Assembly: GCA_050297535.1 (NCBI GenBank)
Contig: JBNKSV010000001.1
Location: forward strand, 62,001 to 126,000
Reading direction: 5' to 3'
From: JAAGZL01 sp050297535
GTDB taxonomy: Bacteria; Pseudomonadota; Gammaproteobacteria; Chromatiales; Chromatiaceae
Length of the DNA stretch: 64,000 bases
The notes under the pieces are model-generated. The model ran no database searches. It saw only the letters and a program-made list of their open reading frames with translations, and was not told the DNA's origin. This document shows, piece after piece, positions 26,067 to 34,848 of this stretch. Each line of letters starts with the position of its first letter. Within the stretch, counting starts at the first letter, position 1. A program made the translations under genes and the position numbers.

Positions 26067-26762
26067 CTATTGGTAATTGCGTGGTCCGAAGATGGCGGTG
26101 CCGACGCGCACTATGGTCGAGCCCTCGGCGATGGCCGCCTCCATGTCATCCGACATGCCCATGGAGAGGGTATCCAGCGGCAGGGCGGGAGTTGCCAGAC
26201 TGTCTCTGAGTTCACGCAGCAATCGGAACGGCATGCGTTGCGCGTCTATACCATACGCGGGCGCTGGCAAGGTCATAAGCCCTCTAAGCTGTAGTCCTGG
26301 CAGCAGACTGATTTGTTGAATCAGCCCGTCCGCATCCTCGGGCGATATTCCTCCCTTGGACTCCTCATCGTCTATGTTGATTTGCAGACAGATGTTCAGT
26401 GGCGGCATGGAGTCTGGGCGTTGTTCACTCAGGCGCTGGGCATGTTTTAGCTTGTACACGCTGTGCACCCAGTCAAAATTCTCCGCGATCAATCTGGTTT
26501 TGTTGCTTTGGATCCTGCCGATAAAGTGCCACTCTATGGCAGCCTTTTCCTTGAGTTGGTCGATCTTGGTTATGGCCTCTTGCAAATAACTTTCGCCAAA
26601 GCGGGCTTGGCCGCAGTTATATGCAGCCATGATCTCATCCGCATCCCTGGTTTTACTTACGGCCAGAAGTTGTATGGAATCTAAAGGTCGTTGGTATCCA
26701 GTTGCGGCTTGGGAGATGGTATTGCGGACAGATTCCAGTCTGGATTGAATGGTTGTGTTCAT
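26067..26762 (-). CDS. yggS: YggS/PLPBP family pyridoxal-phosphate homeostasis protein
   Basis: A 231-residue alanine-racemase-like barrel protein that binds pyridoxal phosphate through the lysine in LLAVSKTRDADEI. Further family motifs are FGESYLQEA, WHFIGRIQSNKTR and SMGMSDDMEAAIAEGSTIVRVGTAIFG. It is regarded as a PLP carrier rather than a catalyst. It is transcribed divergently from pilT across 215 bases, the same neighbourhood as in Pseudomonas. Confidence 0.95.
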   Translation of the reverse strand: MNTTIQSRLESVRNTISQAATGYQRPLDSIQLLAVSKTRDADEIMAAYNCGQARFGESYLQEAITKIDQLKEKAAIEWHFIGRIQSNKTRLIAENFDWVHSVYKLKHAQRLSEQRPDSMPPLNICLQINIDDEESKGGISPEDADGLIQQISLLPGLQLRGLMTLPAPAYGIDAQRMPFRLLRELRDSLATPALPLDTLSMGMSDDMEAAIAEGSTIVRVGTAIFGPRNYQ

Positions 26763-26977
26763 CTTGCTAGGAATATTAGGTTTATATTTGCCAAAAGGGT
26801 GGTGTTTTTCACATATCTAATGGGATATTAAACCAAAAGCATGCTAGTTTCCGGTAATATTGTTGCACCTATGTTAGGATTATTTTTAATCTAAGGCTCG
26901 TGGCTTTATAAATTCTAAAGGACTATGAGACTCGTCTACAATAAACTCTAAAAATGTATCTGGTTGGGGTGTAATCT

Positions 26978-28015
26978 ATGGATATTGCTGAACTGCTGGC
27001 ATTTAGCGTAAAACACAATGCATCGGACCTGCATCTATCCGCCGGTCTGCCTCCCATGATCAGGGTGGACGGTGATATCCGCCGCATCAATGTTCCGGAG
27101 CTGGAACACAAAGTCGTACATGCCCTGGTGTACGACATCATGAACGACAAGCAGAGAAAGGATTTCGAAGAGTTTTTTGAAACCGATTTTTCTTTTGAGA
27201 TCCCCGGATTGGCCCGTTTCCGTGTCAATGCCTTCAATCAGGATCGGGGCGCCAGCGCCGTGTTCAGGACCATTCCGTCCAATGTGCTGACCCTGGAGGA
27301 CCTGGGCTGCCCCAACACCTTTAAGGATATAGTGGATGTGCCGCGTGGTCTGGTATTGGTGACCGGTCCTACCGGTTCCGGTAAGTCCACCACCCTGGCG
27401 GCGATGATGGACTATAAGAACGATAACGAATATGCCCATATCCTGACCATCGAAGACCCGATCGAGTTTGTTCACACCAGCAAGAAGTGCCTCATCAATC
27501 AGCGCGAGGTGCATCGCGATACCCTGGGGTTTTCCGAGGCCCTACGTTCGGCCCTACGTGAAGATCCGGATATCATCCTGGTGGGCGAGTTGCGCGACCT
27601 GGAGACTATACGTTTGGCACTGACCGCGGCCGAGACCGGACATTTGGTGTTCGGAACCTTGCATACCAGTTCCGCTGCCAAGACTATCGACCGTATCATC
27701 GACGTGTTCCCGGCTGGTGAAAAATCCATGGTGCGCTCTATGTTGTCGGAGTCTCTGCGGGCGGTGATCGCGCAAACGCTGTTAAAGAAGATTGGTGGTG
27801 GTCGTACCGCTGCCTGGGAGATAATGATCGGAACCCCGGCCATCCGTAACCTGATCCGCGAGGACAAGGTGGCGCAGATGTATTCCGCTATCCAGACCGG
27901 TCAGGCGGTGGGAATGCAGACCTTGGATCAGCATCTGCAGGAGATCGTGAAGAAAGGTATGATCAGCCGTCTGGATGCCCGTGCCAGGGCGGTGAATAAA
28001 GATCTGTTTACTTGA
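26978..28015 (+). CDS. pilT: Type IV pilus retraction ATPase PilT
   Basis: A 345-residue hexameric ATPase that depolymerises the pilus for twitching motility. The N-terminal PAS-like domain (ASDLHLSAGLPPMIRVDGDI) is followed by Walker A GPTGSGKSTT. The Asp box carries EDPIEFVH, Walker B DPDIILVGELRDLETI, and the His box GHLVFGTLHTSSA. The C-terminal AIRNLIRE motif required for retraction is intact. pilU follows 36 bases later. Confidence 0.97.
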   Translation: MDIAELLAFSVKHNASDLHLSAGLPPMIRVDGDIRRINVPELEHKVVHALVYDIMNDKQRKDFEEFFETDFSFEIPGLARFRVNAFNQDRGASAVFRTIPSNVLTLEDLGCPNTFKDIVDVPRGLVLVTGPTGSGKSTTLAAMMDYKNDNEYAHILTIEDPIEFVHTSKKCLINQREVHRDTLGFSEALRSALREDPDIILVGELRDLETIRLALTAAETGHLVFGTLHTSSAAKTIDRIIDVFPAGEKSMVRSMLSESLRAVIAQTLLKKIGGGRTAAWEIMIGTPAIRNLIREDKVAQMYSAIQTGQAVGMQTLDQHLQEIVKKGMISRLDARARAVNKDLFT

Positions 28016-28051
28016 TGAAATTGCCTGAAAAAAGCAGTTCTGGAGATAGCG

Positions 28052-29176
28052 ATGGACTTTAACGGTATTCTCAAACTTATGAGTGAAAAGAAGGCGTCTG
28101 ACCTGTTTATTACGGTCGGCATGCCTCCCAGCATTAAAGTGCATGGGCGTATCTCTCCGATATCCAAGACAAAGTTGACAGAAGAGCAGACCAGGGAGTT
28201 GGTTTTCGGTTTAATGACCCCGGCGCAACGCGAGGAGTTTACCAACACCAATGAGTGTAACTTTGCCGTAAGCGCAAAAGGGGTGGGGCGGTTTCGTGTA
28301 AGCTCGTTTATCCAGCGTGATTCGGTCGGGATGGTGCTGCGGCGTATCGAAAACGAGATCCCGACCACGGAGGAGCTGTTACTGCCGCCGATCCTAAAAG
28401 ATCTGGCCATGACCAAGCGCGGCCTGATTATGTTTGTGGGTGCGACCGGTACCGGTAAGTCCACTTCGCTGGCTGCCATGTTGGAATACCGTAATAACAA
28501 CAGTGGTGGTCATATAGTTACGATTGAGGATCCCATTGAGTTCACCCACAATCATTCGGGCTGCATCGTAACCCAGCGTGAGGTGGGTATAGATACGGAA
28601 TCCTACGAAGTCGCCCTGAAGAATACCCTGCGTCAGGCCCCGGACGTGATCCTGATCGGCGAAATCCGCACCCGCGAGACCATGGAACACGCCATAGCCT
28701 TTGCCGAGACCGGACATCTATGTCTCTCTACCCTGCACGCAAACAACGCCAACCAAGCGCTGGACCGGATCATCAACTTCTTCCCGGAGGATAGGCATAA
28801 TCAGGTCTTTATGGATCTCTCCCTGAACCTGCGGGCGGTGGTGGCGCAACAACTGGTGCGCCGTCCTGATGGCAAGAGCAGGAGGCCGGTGGTTGAGGTG
28901 TTGATCAATACACCACTTGCTGCCGATCTTATCCGCAAGGGCGAGATCACCAAGCTGAAAGATTTGATGAAGCGCTCCACTGAACACGGCATGACGACCT
29001 TTGATCAGGCCTTGTATGCCCTCTATTCAGAGGGTGAGATCAGCTATGACGACGCCATCCTGCATGCCGATTCGGCCAATGAGGTGCGCCTGATGATCAA
29101 GCTGGGCAGCGGTGATGTGGAACAGTATGCAGTGGAGATGGACGACGTCTCTCTGGTGAATGATGAGGGTTGGTAA
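28052..29176 (+). CDS. pilU: PilT-like accessory retraction ATPase PilU
   Basis: A 374-residue PilT paralogue that aids forceful retraction together with PilT. Walker A is GATGTGKSTS, Walker B is PDVILIGEIRTRETM, and the His box is GHLCLSTLHANNA. The C-terminal tail after LYALYSEGEISYDDAI is longer than in PilT and acidic, as in PilU. It ends 12 bases before the convergent pyrK-like gene. Confidence 0.96.
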   Translation: MDFNGILKLMSEKKASDLFITVGMPPSIKVHGRISPISKTKLTEEQTRELVFGLMTPAQREEFTNTNECNFAVSAKGVGRFRVSSFIQRDSVGMVLRRIENEIPTTEELLLPPILKDLAMTKRGLIMFVGATGTGKSTSLAAMLEYRNNNSGGHIVTIEDPIEFTHNHSGCIVTQREVGIDTESYEVALKNTLRQAPDVILIGEIRTRETMEHAIAFAETGHLCLSTLHANNANQALDRIINFFPEDRHNQVFMDLSLNLRAVVAQQLVRRPDGKSRRPVVEVLINTPLAADLIRKGEITKLKDLMKRSTEHGMTTFDQALYALYSEGEISYDDAILHADSANEVRLMIKLGSGDVEQYAVEMDDVSLVNDEGW

Positions 29177-29188
29177 TCCCGCCAATAA

Positions 29189-30073
29189 CTAATCGCTGAA
29201 TACGACCCTGGCATCGAATACCGGCCCATCCACACAGACGCGGCGCATTGCAGGTCCGGTTTCTTCTGCAACCTGCACCACACAGCCAGCACAAGCCCCG
29301 ACGCCGCAGGCCATGTACTCTTCCAACGATACCTGGCCGGGTAGGTCGTACTCCTTGCAAAGTCTGGCGACGGCCTCCAGCATAGGGTGGGGGCCACAGG
29401 CGAACACCTCAATTTGATCACGGATCTTGGCATCCAGAGAGTCCAGCCAGAGTCGGGCCAGATCGGTCACATAGCCGTTAAAACAGCCGGGGAATCCATT
29501 GAGACTAGCGAGGCGGTTGTTGACTCCCCAATCCTCCAGCAGCGGCATACTTGCTATCACCTCCTGCGGGATGCCGGTTATAACCGTTTGCGAAGGACGT
29601 GGTTGGAACGGGAATGGGACCTCTGACCCCAGGATGACAAAGGGTTTTATGTCCGTGTTCTGACGTATGTTCTCTGCCAGAAAGACCATGGGCGGTAGAC
29701 CTACACCGCCGCCGATCAGGAGCGGACGCGGGCGCTCGGAATGGATCTGAAATGGGGTACCGATCGGCCCCATGATATTTATAGTTTCACCTGCCTTCCG
29801 CGTTGCCAACAGACTGGTGCCTTTGCCGACCCTTTTGTAGAGAAAATCCACCCAACCCTCGGTTGCCGATGCGCGCATAATGGAGATGGGGCGTCGCAAC
29901 GGTCTCTGCGGGCTGCATTGCAGATGGGCAAAGCTGCCAGGCTGGGCCTTGGCGGCGCATTGCGGGGCCTTAACGCGCAGCAGAAATTGGTCGCCTGCGA
30001 ATGCCTCATGGCTGAGGATCTCAGACTCTTCCACGAAGATGGTGGCGTGATGTGGTTTTGCCTTGCCTGTCAT
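29189..30073 (-). CDS. pyrK: PyrK-like dihydroorotate dehydrogenase electron-transfer subunit
   Basis: A 294-residue ferredoxin-reductase-type protein. The FAD-binding motif is RRPISIM, the NAD-binding motif is GGGVGLPPMVF, and the C-terminus carries four cysteines (MACGVGACAGC...VCVDGP) for a [2Fe-2S] cluster, as in PyrK of class 1B dihydroorotate dehydrogenase. The catalytic PyrD subunit is not in the window. Pseudomonas, which shares the surrounding gene order, uses the unrelated class 2 enzyme. It starts 10 bases after pyrC' and ends the operon. An alternative sulfur or hydrogenase electron-transfer role is possible. Confidence 0.85.
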   Translation of the reverse strand: MTGKAKPHHATIFVEESEILSHEAFAGDQFLLRVKAPQCAAKAQPGSFAHLQCSPQRPLRRPISIMRASATEGWVDFLYKRVGKGTSLLATRKAGETINIMGPIGTPFQIHSERPRPLLIGGGVGLPPMVFLAENIRQNTDIKPFVILGSEVPFPFQPRPSQTVITGIPQEVIASMPLLEDWGVNNRLASLNGFPGCFNGYVTDLARLWLDSLDAKIRDQIEVFACGPHPMLEAVARLCKEYDLPGQVSLEEYMACGVGACAGCVVQVAEETGPAMRRVCVDGPVFDARVVFSD

Positions 30074-30083
30074 AAGAAATCTT

Positions 30084-31370
30084 TCATGCCTTATATACGA
30101 TCTTTCCTTGGAACAGGGTGTGGGTTACCTGGCCGGTAAACTCCTGACCCAGGAACGGGGTATTCTTGCCGGCGCTGAGCATATTGTCTGCCTGGAGTTG
30201 CCATTTTTTGCCTGGATCAAATATGCAGATATCTGCGTCCGCTCCTAAGCTTAGCTGTCCCAGCGGTACTCCGAGGATCTCTGCCGGCCCGCTGGTGATA
30301 CAGGCGATGGCGTCTGCCATATCTATTGCCCTTTCCTCCACCAGTTTTAGGGTGAGTCCCAGTAGAGTCTCAAGCGCCGACATGCCTGGGGTAGTGGACG
30401 GGAAAGGGGCCTCTTTGGCGTCAGGGTCATGGGGCTGATGATCAGAACAGATGGCCTTGATCGTTCCACTGGCCACGCCTTTTCTAAGCTGCTCCAGGTC
30501 TGCTTGGGTGCGCAGGGGCGGTATGACGTGGCAGTTGCTATTGAATTCGTCGATACACTCTTCTGTGAGGTGTAGCTGGTGGGCAGCGACGTTGGCCGTT
30601 ATTCGGAGACCCTTCTGTTGCGCATCGGCGATCATCTGTAGGGCGGTTCCCGTTGAGAGGGCGTGGAAATGTATGGCGCAGCCGGTGTGGGCTGCGAGCG
30701 CCAGGTCTCTGGCTACCGCCACGCTCTCTGCCGCCTCTGGTATCCCTGGCAGACCCAAACGGGAACTGACCAGACCTTCGTGGGCGCAACCGTTATTACG
30801 CAGATGCCGATCTTCCGGGCGTATGAATATGGTGATCCCGAAGGTGGCGGCGTATTCCAGGGCGCGCCGTTCCACCAAGGTGTTGGCAAGAGGGGCGTAG
30901 GCGTTACTGAGGACCGGGCATCCGGCCTTGGTGAGGGCTGCCATCTCGCTCAGCTGGCTTCCTTCCAGGCCCTGGGTTAGGGCGCCGATGGGAAGTATTC
31001 TGGCGTGGCCGATCTCCATACTCTTGTTGTAGATCATGCTGGCAACGGCCGGGGTGTCAATTACCGGGTTGGTGTCCGGTGGGCAGCATATGGTGGTGAT
31101 GCCGCTTTTGGCTGCCGCTCTGGTCTCACTTTCGATAGTCGCCTTTTGTTCCTGTCCAGGTTCCCGCACCCTGGCGCTGAGGTCGATAAACCCAGGGCAG
31201 ACGATCTGTCCGTTGGCGTCGATGGTAAGATCAGGTTTGAAACCGGTTGGCGCCTGGCCGACGGAGCATACCTTGCCGTTTTCAATGAACAGGTCTTTGT
31301 TGTCATCCACCTTATTTGCCGGGTCGATGAGGCGTCCGTTGATGATTGCGATTCTATTTGCCCCGATCAT
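30084..31370 (-). CDS. pyrC': Inactive dihydroorotase-like protein PyrC' (PyrX)
   Basis: A 428-residue amidohydrolase-fold protein. The metal-binding HxH of active dihydroorotases (DxHxH) is replaced by D-L-S65-A-R67, so two histidines are lost. The later His of the 'SHAED' motif is replaced (IRPED), and the Asp-Asp-Gly segment is missing. The final aspartate motif CSDHQPHD remains. In Pseudomonas such proteins are non-catalytic partners required to assemble aspartate transcarbamoylase. It overlaps pyrB by 4 bases, consistent with subunit coupling. An active dihydroorotase must lie elsewhere. Confidence 0.92.
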   Translation of the reverse strand: MIGANRIAIINGRLIDPANKVDDNKDLFIENGKVCSVGQAPTGFKPDLTIDANGQIVCPGFIDLSARVREPGQEQKATIESETRAAAKSGITTICCPPDTNPVIDTPAVASMIYNKSMEIGHARILPIGALTQGLEGSQLSEMAALTKAGCPVLSNAYAPLANTLVERRALEYAATFGITIFIRPEDRHLRNNGCAHEGLVSSRLGLPGIPEAAESVAVARDLALAAHTGCAIHFHALSTGTALQMIADAQQKGLRITANVAAHQLHLTEECIDEFNSNCHVIPPLRTQADLEQLRKGVASGTIKAICSDHQPHDPDAKEAPFPSTTPGMSALETLLGLTLKLVEERAIDMADAIACITSGPAEILGVPLGQLSLGADADICIFDPGKKWQLQADNMLSAGKNTPFLGQEFTGQVTHTLFQGKIVYKA

Positions 31371-32353
31371 CTCTTTCTGGCTCCAGTATTAGCTGTTCCC
31401 ATGGCCATGGACATGACCGCCATGCGCACCGCGATACCGAAGCTGACCTGTTGCAGTATTACCGATCTGGGACCGTCTGCTACCTGGGAGGTCATCTCGA
31501 CCCCGCGGTTGATTGGCCCCGGATGCATCACTATGGCGTCTGGCTTGGCCGCATCCAGACGTTCATCGGTCAGGCCGTAAAGTTGGAAATATTCGTGTTC
31601 GCTGGGGAGCATGGCATTGCCCATGCGCTCTTTTTGCAGACGCAGCATGATGATCACGTCTACGCCGCTTATGCCCTGTTCCAGGTCGTGAAAGACCTGG
31701 ACGCCGAGGGATTCGGCATCCGCTGGAAGCAAGGTCTTGGGGGCGATGACCCTAACCTCTGCCGCCCCCAGGGTGTTGAGGGCCAGGATTTGGGAGCGGG
31801 CTACGCGCGAGTGCAGTATATCCCCAACTATGGCCACCTTGAGTCCTTCGATCTGTTTCTTGTGACGTCGGATGGTGAACATGTCCAGCATGGCCTGGGT
31901 CGGGTGGGAGTGGCGGCCGTCGCCGGCGTTGATGACGCTGATGTGTGGTGCCACATGGCTGGCTATGAAGTTGGCCGCGCCGCTGTCGTTGTGTCGCACA
32001 ATGAACATGTCACAGTGCATAGCCTCCAGGTTGCGCAGGGTGTCCAGCAGGGTTTCGCCCTTGGAGGTGGACGAGGTGTTGATATTGAGGCTGAGTACGT
32101 CTGCCGACAGCCGTTTGGCCGCCAACTCGAAGGTGGTGCGGGTGCGGGTGCTGGTCTCGAAGAAGAGATTAGTTATCACCTTGCCGCGCAGCAGAGGCAC
32201 CTTTTTTACCGTCCGTTCCGATACGCCGGTGAAGGATTCCGCCGTATCCATGATCTCAGTCAGCAGCTCTTTGCCCAGGCCATTGATAGAGAGGAAGTGG
32301 CGTAGCCTGCCGTCGGGGCTGAGTTGCAGATTGGTGCTGTGTTTCTCAGTCAT
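31367..32353 (-). CDS. pyrB: Aspartate carbamoyltransferase catalytic chain
   Basis: A 328-residue enzyme that carries out the first committed step of pyrimidine synthesis. The carbamoyl-phosphate site FFETSTRTRTTFELAAKRL and the aspartate-side motif HPTQAMLDMFTIRRH are intact. It is the class A type, paired with PyrC' as a dodecameric complex rather than with PyrI. It overlaps pyrR by 8 bases upstream and pyrC' by 4 downstream. Confidence 0.97.
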   Translation of the reverse strand: MTEKHSTNLQLSPDGRLRHFLSINGLGKELLTEIMDTAESFTGVSERTVKKVPLLRGKVITNLFFETSTRTRTTFELAAKRLSADVLSLNINTSSTSKGETLLDTLRNLEAMHCDMFIVRHNDSGAANFIASHVAPHISVINAGDGRHSHPTQAMLDMFTIRRHKKQIEGLKVAIVGDILHSRVARSQILALNTLGAAEVRVIAPKTLLPADAESLGVQVFHDLEQGISGVDVIIMLRLQKERMGNAMLPSEHEYFQLYGLTDERLDAAKPDAIVMHPGPINRGVEMTSQVADGPRSVILQQVSFGIAVRMAVMSMAMGTANTGARKR

Positions 32354-32918
32354 TGTCAGGGCTTCCTTGTTCCTTGGTGTTGTCTCTGGCCGCGTGTTTT
32401 GATTCGCCGATCACCAGGGCCAGAGGTTCCGGTCCTGTCAAGGTTATGTGTTGTCCAGGATTCAGCGGTGGGCGTACGCCGACTACATTGGGCTGGATCG
32501 GAAGTTCCCGTCCTCCCCGCTCCACTAGGGTAACCAAAGTTATGGATGCAGGCCGTCCGTAGTCGAAGATCTCGTTCATGGCGGCGCGGATGGTGCGTCC
32601 GGTATGGAGTACGTCGTCCACCAGAATGATGTGTTGCTCGTCTACATCGAAGGGTATGTTGGATGGGCTCACCTGGGGGTTTACCCCGATCCGGGAGAAG
32701 TCGTCCCGGTAGAAGGAGATATCCAGGATGCCCAGGGGTTCCTGAATATCCAGCATCTGGTGCAGGCGTTCCGCCAGCCAGACACCACCGGTGTGTATGC
32801 CTATGATAGCCGGATCGGTTATGTTTTTTATCTCCAGGCGGGTCTTCAGGGCCTGATGCATCTCGTTAATCAGGCTGTCTATCTCACGCGCCTGCATGTA
32901 GTAATTAGTCTTGTTCAC
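32346..32918 (-). CDS. pyrR: Bifunctional PyrR regulator / uracil phosphoribosyltransferase-like protein
   Basis: A 190-residue type I phosphoribosyltransferase with the PRPP loop ILVDDVLHTGRTIRAAM (residues 98-114) and the RDDFSRIG segment of PyrR. In Gram-positive bacteria PyrR binds pyr mRNA to cause attenuation. In proteobacteria its regulatory role is less clear. It overlaps yqgF by 14 bases and pyrB by 8. No obvious PyrR attenuator structure lies in front because its start is inside yqgF. Confidence 0.93.
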   Translation of the reverse strand: MNKTNYYMQAREIDSLINEMHQALKTRLEIKNITDPAIIGIHTGGVWLAERLHQMLDIQEPLGILDISFYRDDFSRIGVNPQVSPSNIPFDVDEQHIILVDDVLHTGRTIRAAMNEIFDYGRPASITLVTLVERGGRELPIQPNVVGVRPPLNPGQHITLTGPEPLALVIGESKHAARDNTKEQGSPDND

Positions 32919-33306
32919 TTAACCAGGTTTCCAGGATCAGTTGCGCCGCGATGGCATCCAGTTCTTCTATTTTCTTCGGTTTTCGGGATAAGGTTCGTCT
33001 GGCCTCAATCGAAGTCAAACGCTCGTCTACCAAGTGTACCTTGAGATGATAGCGTCCTTCGAGCTGTCTGGCGAAGCGGCGTGCCTTGTCTGCCGGTTCC
33101 GCTTCGGTGTCGTCCATGTTGAAGGGGAGTCCGACCACCAGTTCCTGTGGTTCCCAGGTGCTGATCAGCCGGGTAATCCCGTCCCAGTCCGGATGTTGTT
33201 GGATGGCGCGCAGGGTTTCCAGGGGTGAGGCGGTACCAGTCATGGTCTGACCAACGGCGACTCCTATCTTGGCCGGTCCGTAGTCAAATCCAAGTAAGGT
33301 CGTCAT
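32905..33306 (-). CDS. yqgF: YqgF/RuvX putative pre-16S rRNA nuclease
   Basis: A 133-residue RNase H-fold protein with LLGFDYGPAKIGVAVG at the N-terminus and the C-terminal catalytic segment VDERLTSIEARRTL followed by LDAIAAQLILETWL. YqgF processes the 5' end of 16S rRNA and resembles Holliday junction resolvases. It lies 47 bases after yqgE and overlaps pyrR by 14. The usual 'K/R-R-I-G' residue pattern is A-K-I-G here, a minor variation. Confidence 0.95.
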   Translation of the reverse strand: MTTLLGFDYGPAKIGVAVGQTMTGTASPLETLRAIQQHPDWDGITRLISTWEPQELVVGLPFNMDDTEAEPADKARRFARQLEGRYHLKVHLVDERLTSIEARRTLSRKPKKIEELDAIAAQLILETWLSEQD

Positions 33307-33353
33307 ATTAAATAGTGTGGGCCTCTGGGTTTGCGGCTATTGTAGTTATATCC

Positions 33354-33917
33354 CTACGCATGTCCAGCGTCGCCTGACATTAGATCCATGTCTATCCCCA
33401 ACAGTCTGGCCGCTGCCCGCCAGCGGAGTTCCGGTGGGGTATTGAATATGATATGAGAATCGGCGGGACCGTTCAGCCAGGCATTGGCCGAAATCTCTTC
33501 CTCCAGCTGGCCGCTGCCCCAGCCGGCATATCCCAACGCTACCAGGTGACTGCCTGGCCCATTGCCCGCTGCTATGGACTCCAGAATATCCCGGGAGGTG
33601 GTTACGGAGATCTCAGGCGTTACCCGCATGGTGGAGTCCCAGCTGCTGTCGTCACAATGCAGGACAAAGCCGCGTTCCGGTTGCACCGGGCCGCCGAGGT
33701 AAACAGCCTCTTCGCCTATCTCTATATTCAGATCCGGGATGTTCAGCTGTTCCAGGATGTCGTTAAGGTGGATATTGGTCGGACGGTTTACCACTATGCC
33801 CATGGCGCCTTCGTGGTTGTGTTCGCAGATGTAAGTGACCGTTTGGGAAAAGTTCAGATCACGCATATTGGGCATGGCGATCAGAAATTGGTTGGTCAGG
33901 TTAGTGCTGCTGTTCAT
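33354..33917 (-). CDS. yqgE: YqgE/AlgH family protein
   Basis: A 187-residue DUF179 protein, beginning NQFLIAMPNMRDLNFSQTVTYICEHNHEGAMGIVVNRP. The YLGGPVQPERGFVLH and GYAGWGSGQLEEEISANAWL motifs are characteristic. AlgH in Pseudomonas was named for a link to alginate regulation, but its biochemical function is unknown. It sits next to yqgF in the conserved pair. Confidence 0.95.
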   Translation of the reverse strand: MNSSTNLTNQFLIAMPNMRDLNFSQTVTYICEHNHEGAMGIVVNRPTNIHLNDILEQLNIPDLNIEIGEEAVYLGGPVQPERGFVLHCDDSSWDSTMRVTPEISVTTSRDILESIAAGNGPGSHLVALGYAGWGSGQLEEEISANAWLNGPADSHIIFNTPPELRWRAAARLLGIDMDLMSGDAGHA

Positions 33918-33963
33918 GGTTTATAGTATCGGGTGCGGATAACGATCCCGCAACATTTCTTTT

Positions 33964-34848
33964 TTACTTCGCCATTAATCTATTACCGCTTAAGAATTGC
34001 CAGGTTCGGGTTATGTCCAGGATGTCTGTCTCTTTGCGTATCTCGTCCGGGAAGGGCGCGTAGGGTGCCGCTAAACGCACGATTCTTATGGCGGCATCGT
34101 CCAATATTTTGTGGCCTGACGAACGTTTTACTTCAATCTCGTATATGGTCCCATCCGCGCGCAGGGCCACCGATAACATCAGGTTTCCGTACAGCTGGTT
34201 TCTTCTGGCCTCGTCTGGATAGTTGATGTTGCCGATACGTTCCACCTTGCGGCGCCAGGCGTCCAGATAATTGGAGTATTTGTACTCCTTGGTGCTGGCG
34301 CTGACGTATTTACGGCGAGGACGCTTGGCATAGGCTTCGCTCTTGCGGTCGAATTCTGCGGTGATTCTGGATATCTCTTGATCGGTGCTGGCCATTATTT
34401 GGGCGGCGTCCAGTCTCCTGATCTTTTTTTCCGGACTTTTCGGTATATCTCTGGTCTTTTTCCTGGATGGCTCTTTTGAGCTGACCAGTTTATTTTTTGG
34501 CGCGGATACCGGTTTAGAGGGCGGTGTCATTGGGCTGTTGACGCTTTTGGGGGTATCTGACTGTTTGGTTATGGGTTGCAGACTGTTGGTAGTGGGGCGT
34601 ACCGCCTTCTCTTTGGTGCCACCGCCCTCCTGGTTTTGTTGCGCCAGGAAGTCCGCCTTTTCCGGCTCTTTTATGGCGGATTTGTTGTGCACCACCACGA
34701 TTTCCAGGGTGCGATCTGCGGGTGGAAGTTGTTTGGGGGGTTCCAGGGCGAAACCGACACCGAAGATTACAACGGTATGCAAACTGATCGCGACAAACAG
34801 CGTCAGGCCCAGGCGGTCTACGGCGGTGATGTTGGCTGCGTTACTCAT
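33964..34848 (-). CDS. TonB-like energy transducer (TonB3-type)
   Basis: A 294-residue protein with an N-terminal membrane anchor (LTLFVAISLHTVVIFGVGFAL). A long proline- and lysine-rich periplasmic spacer follows (about residues 85-160), then a C-terminal TonB domain with YLDAWRRKVERIGNINYPDEARR and GDLMLSVALRADG-like strands. It occupies the same place, between gshB and yqgE, as TonB3 of Pseudomonas aeruginosa, which is needed for twitching motility. No exbB/exbD genes are near. The coding start overlaps apbE by 4 bases. Confidence 0.87.
   Translation of the reverse strand: MSNAANITAVDRLGLTLFVAISLHTVVIFGVGFALEPPKQLPPADRTLEIVVVHNKSAIKEPEKADFLAQQNQEGGGTKEKAVRPTTNSLQPITKQSDTPKSVNSPMTPPSKPVSAPKNKLVSSKEPSRKKTRDIPKSPEKKIRRLDAAQIMASTDQEISRITAEFDRKSEAYAKRPRRKYVSASTKEYKYSNYLDAWRRKVERIGNINYPDEARRNQLYGNLMLSVALRADGTIYEIEVKRSSGHKILDDAAIRIVRLAAPYAPFPDEIRKETDILDITRTWQFLSGNRLMAK

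Noticed and set aside
31346..32305. Plus-strand open frame of about 319 codons
   Set aside because: It is antisense to pyrB and has no coherent protein features.
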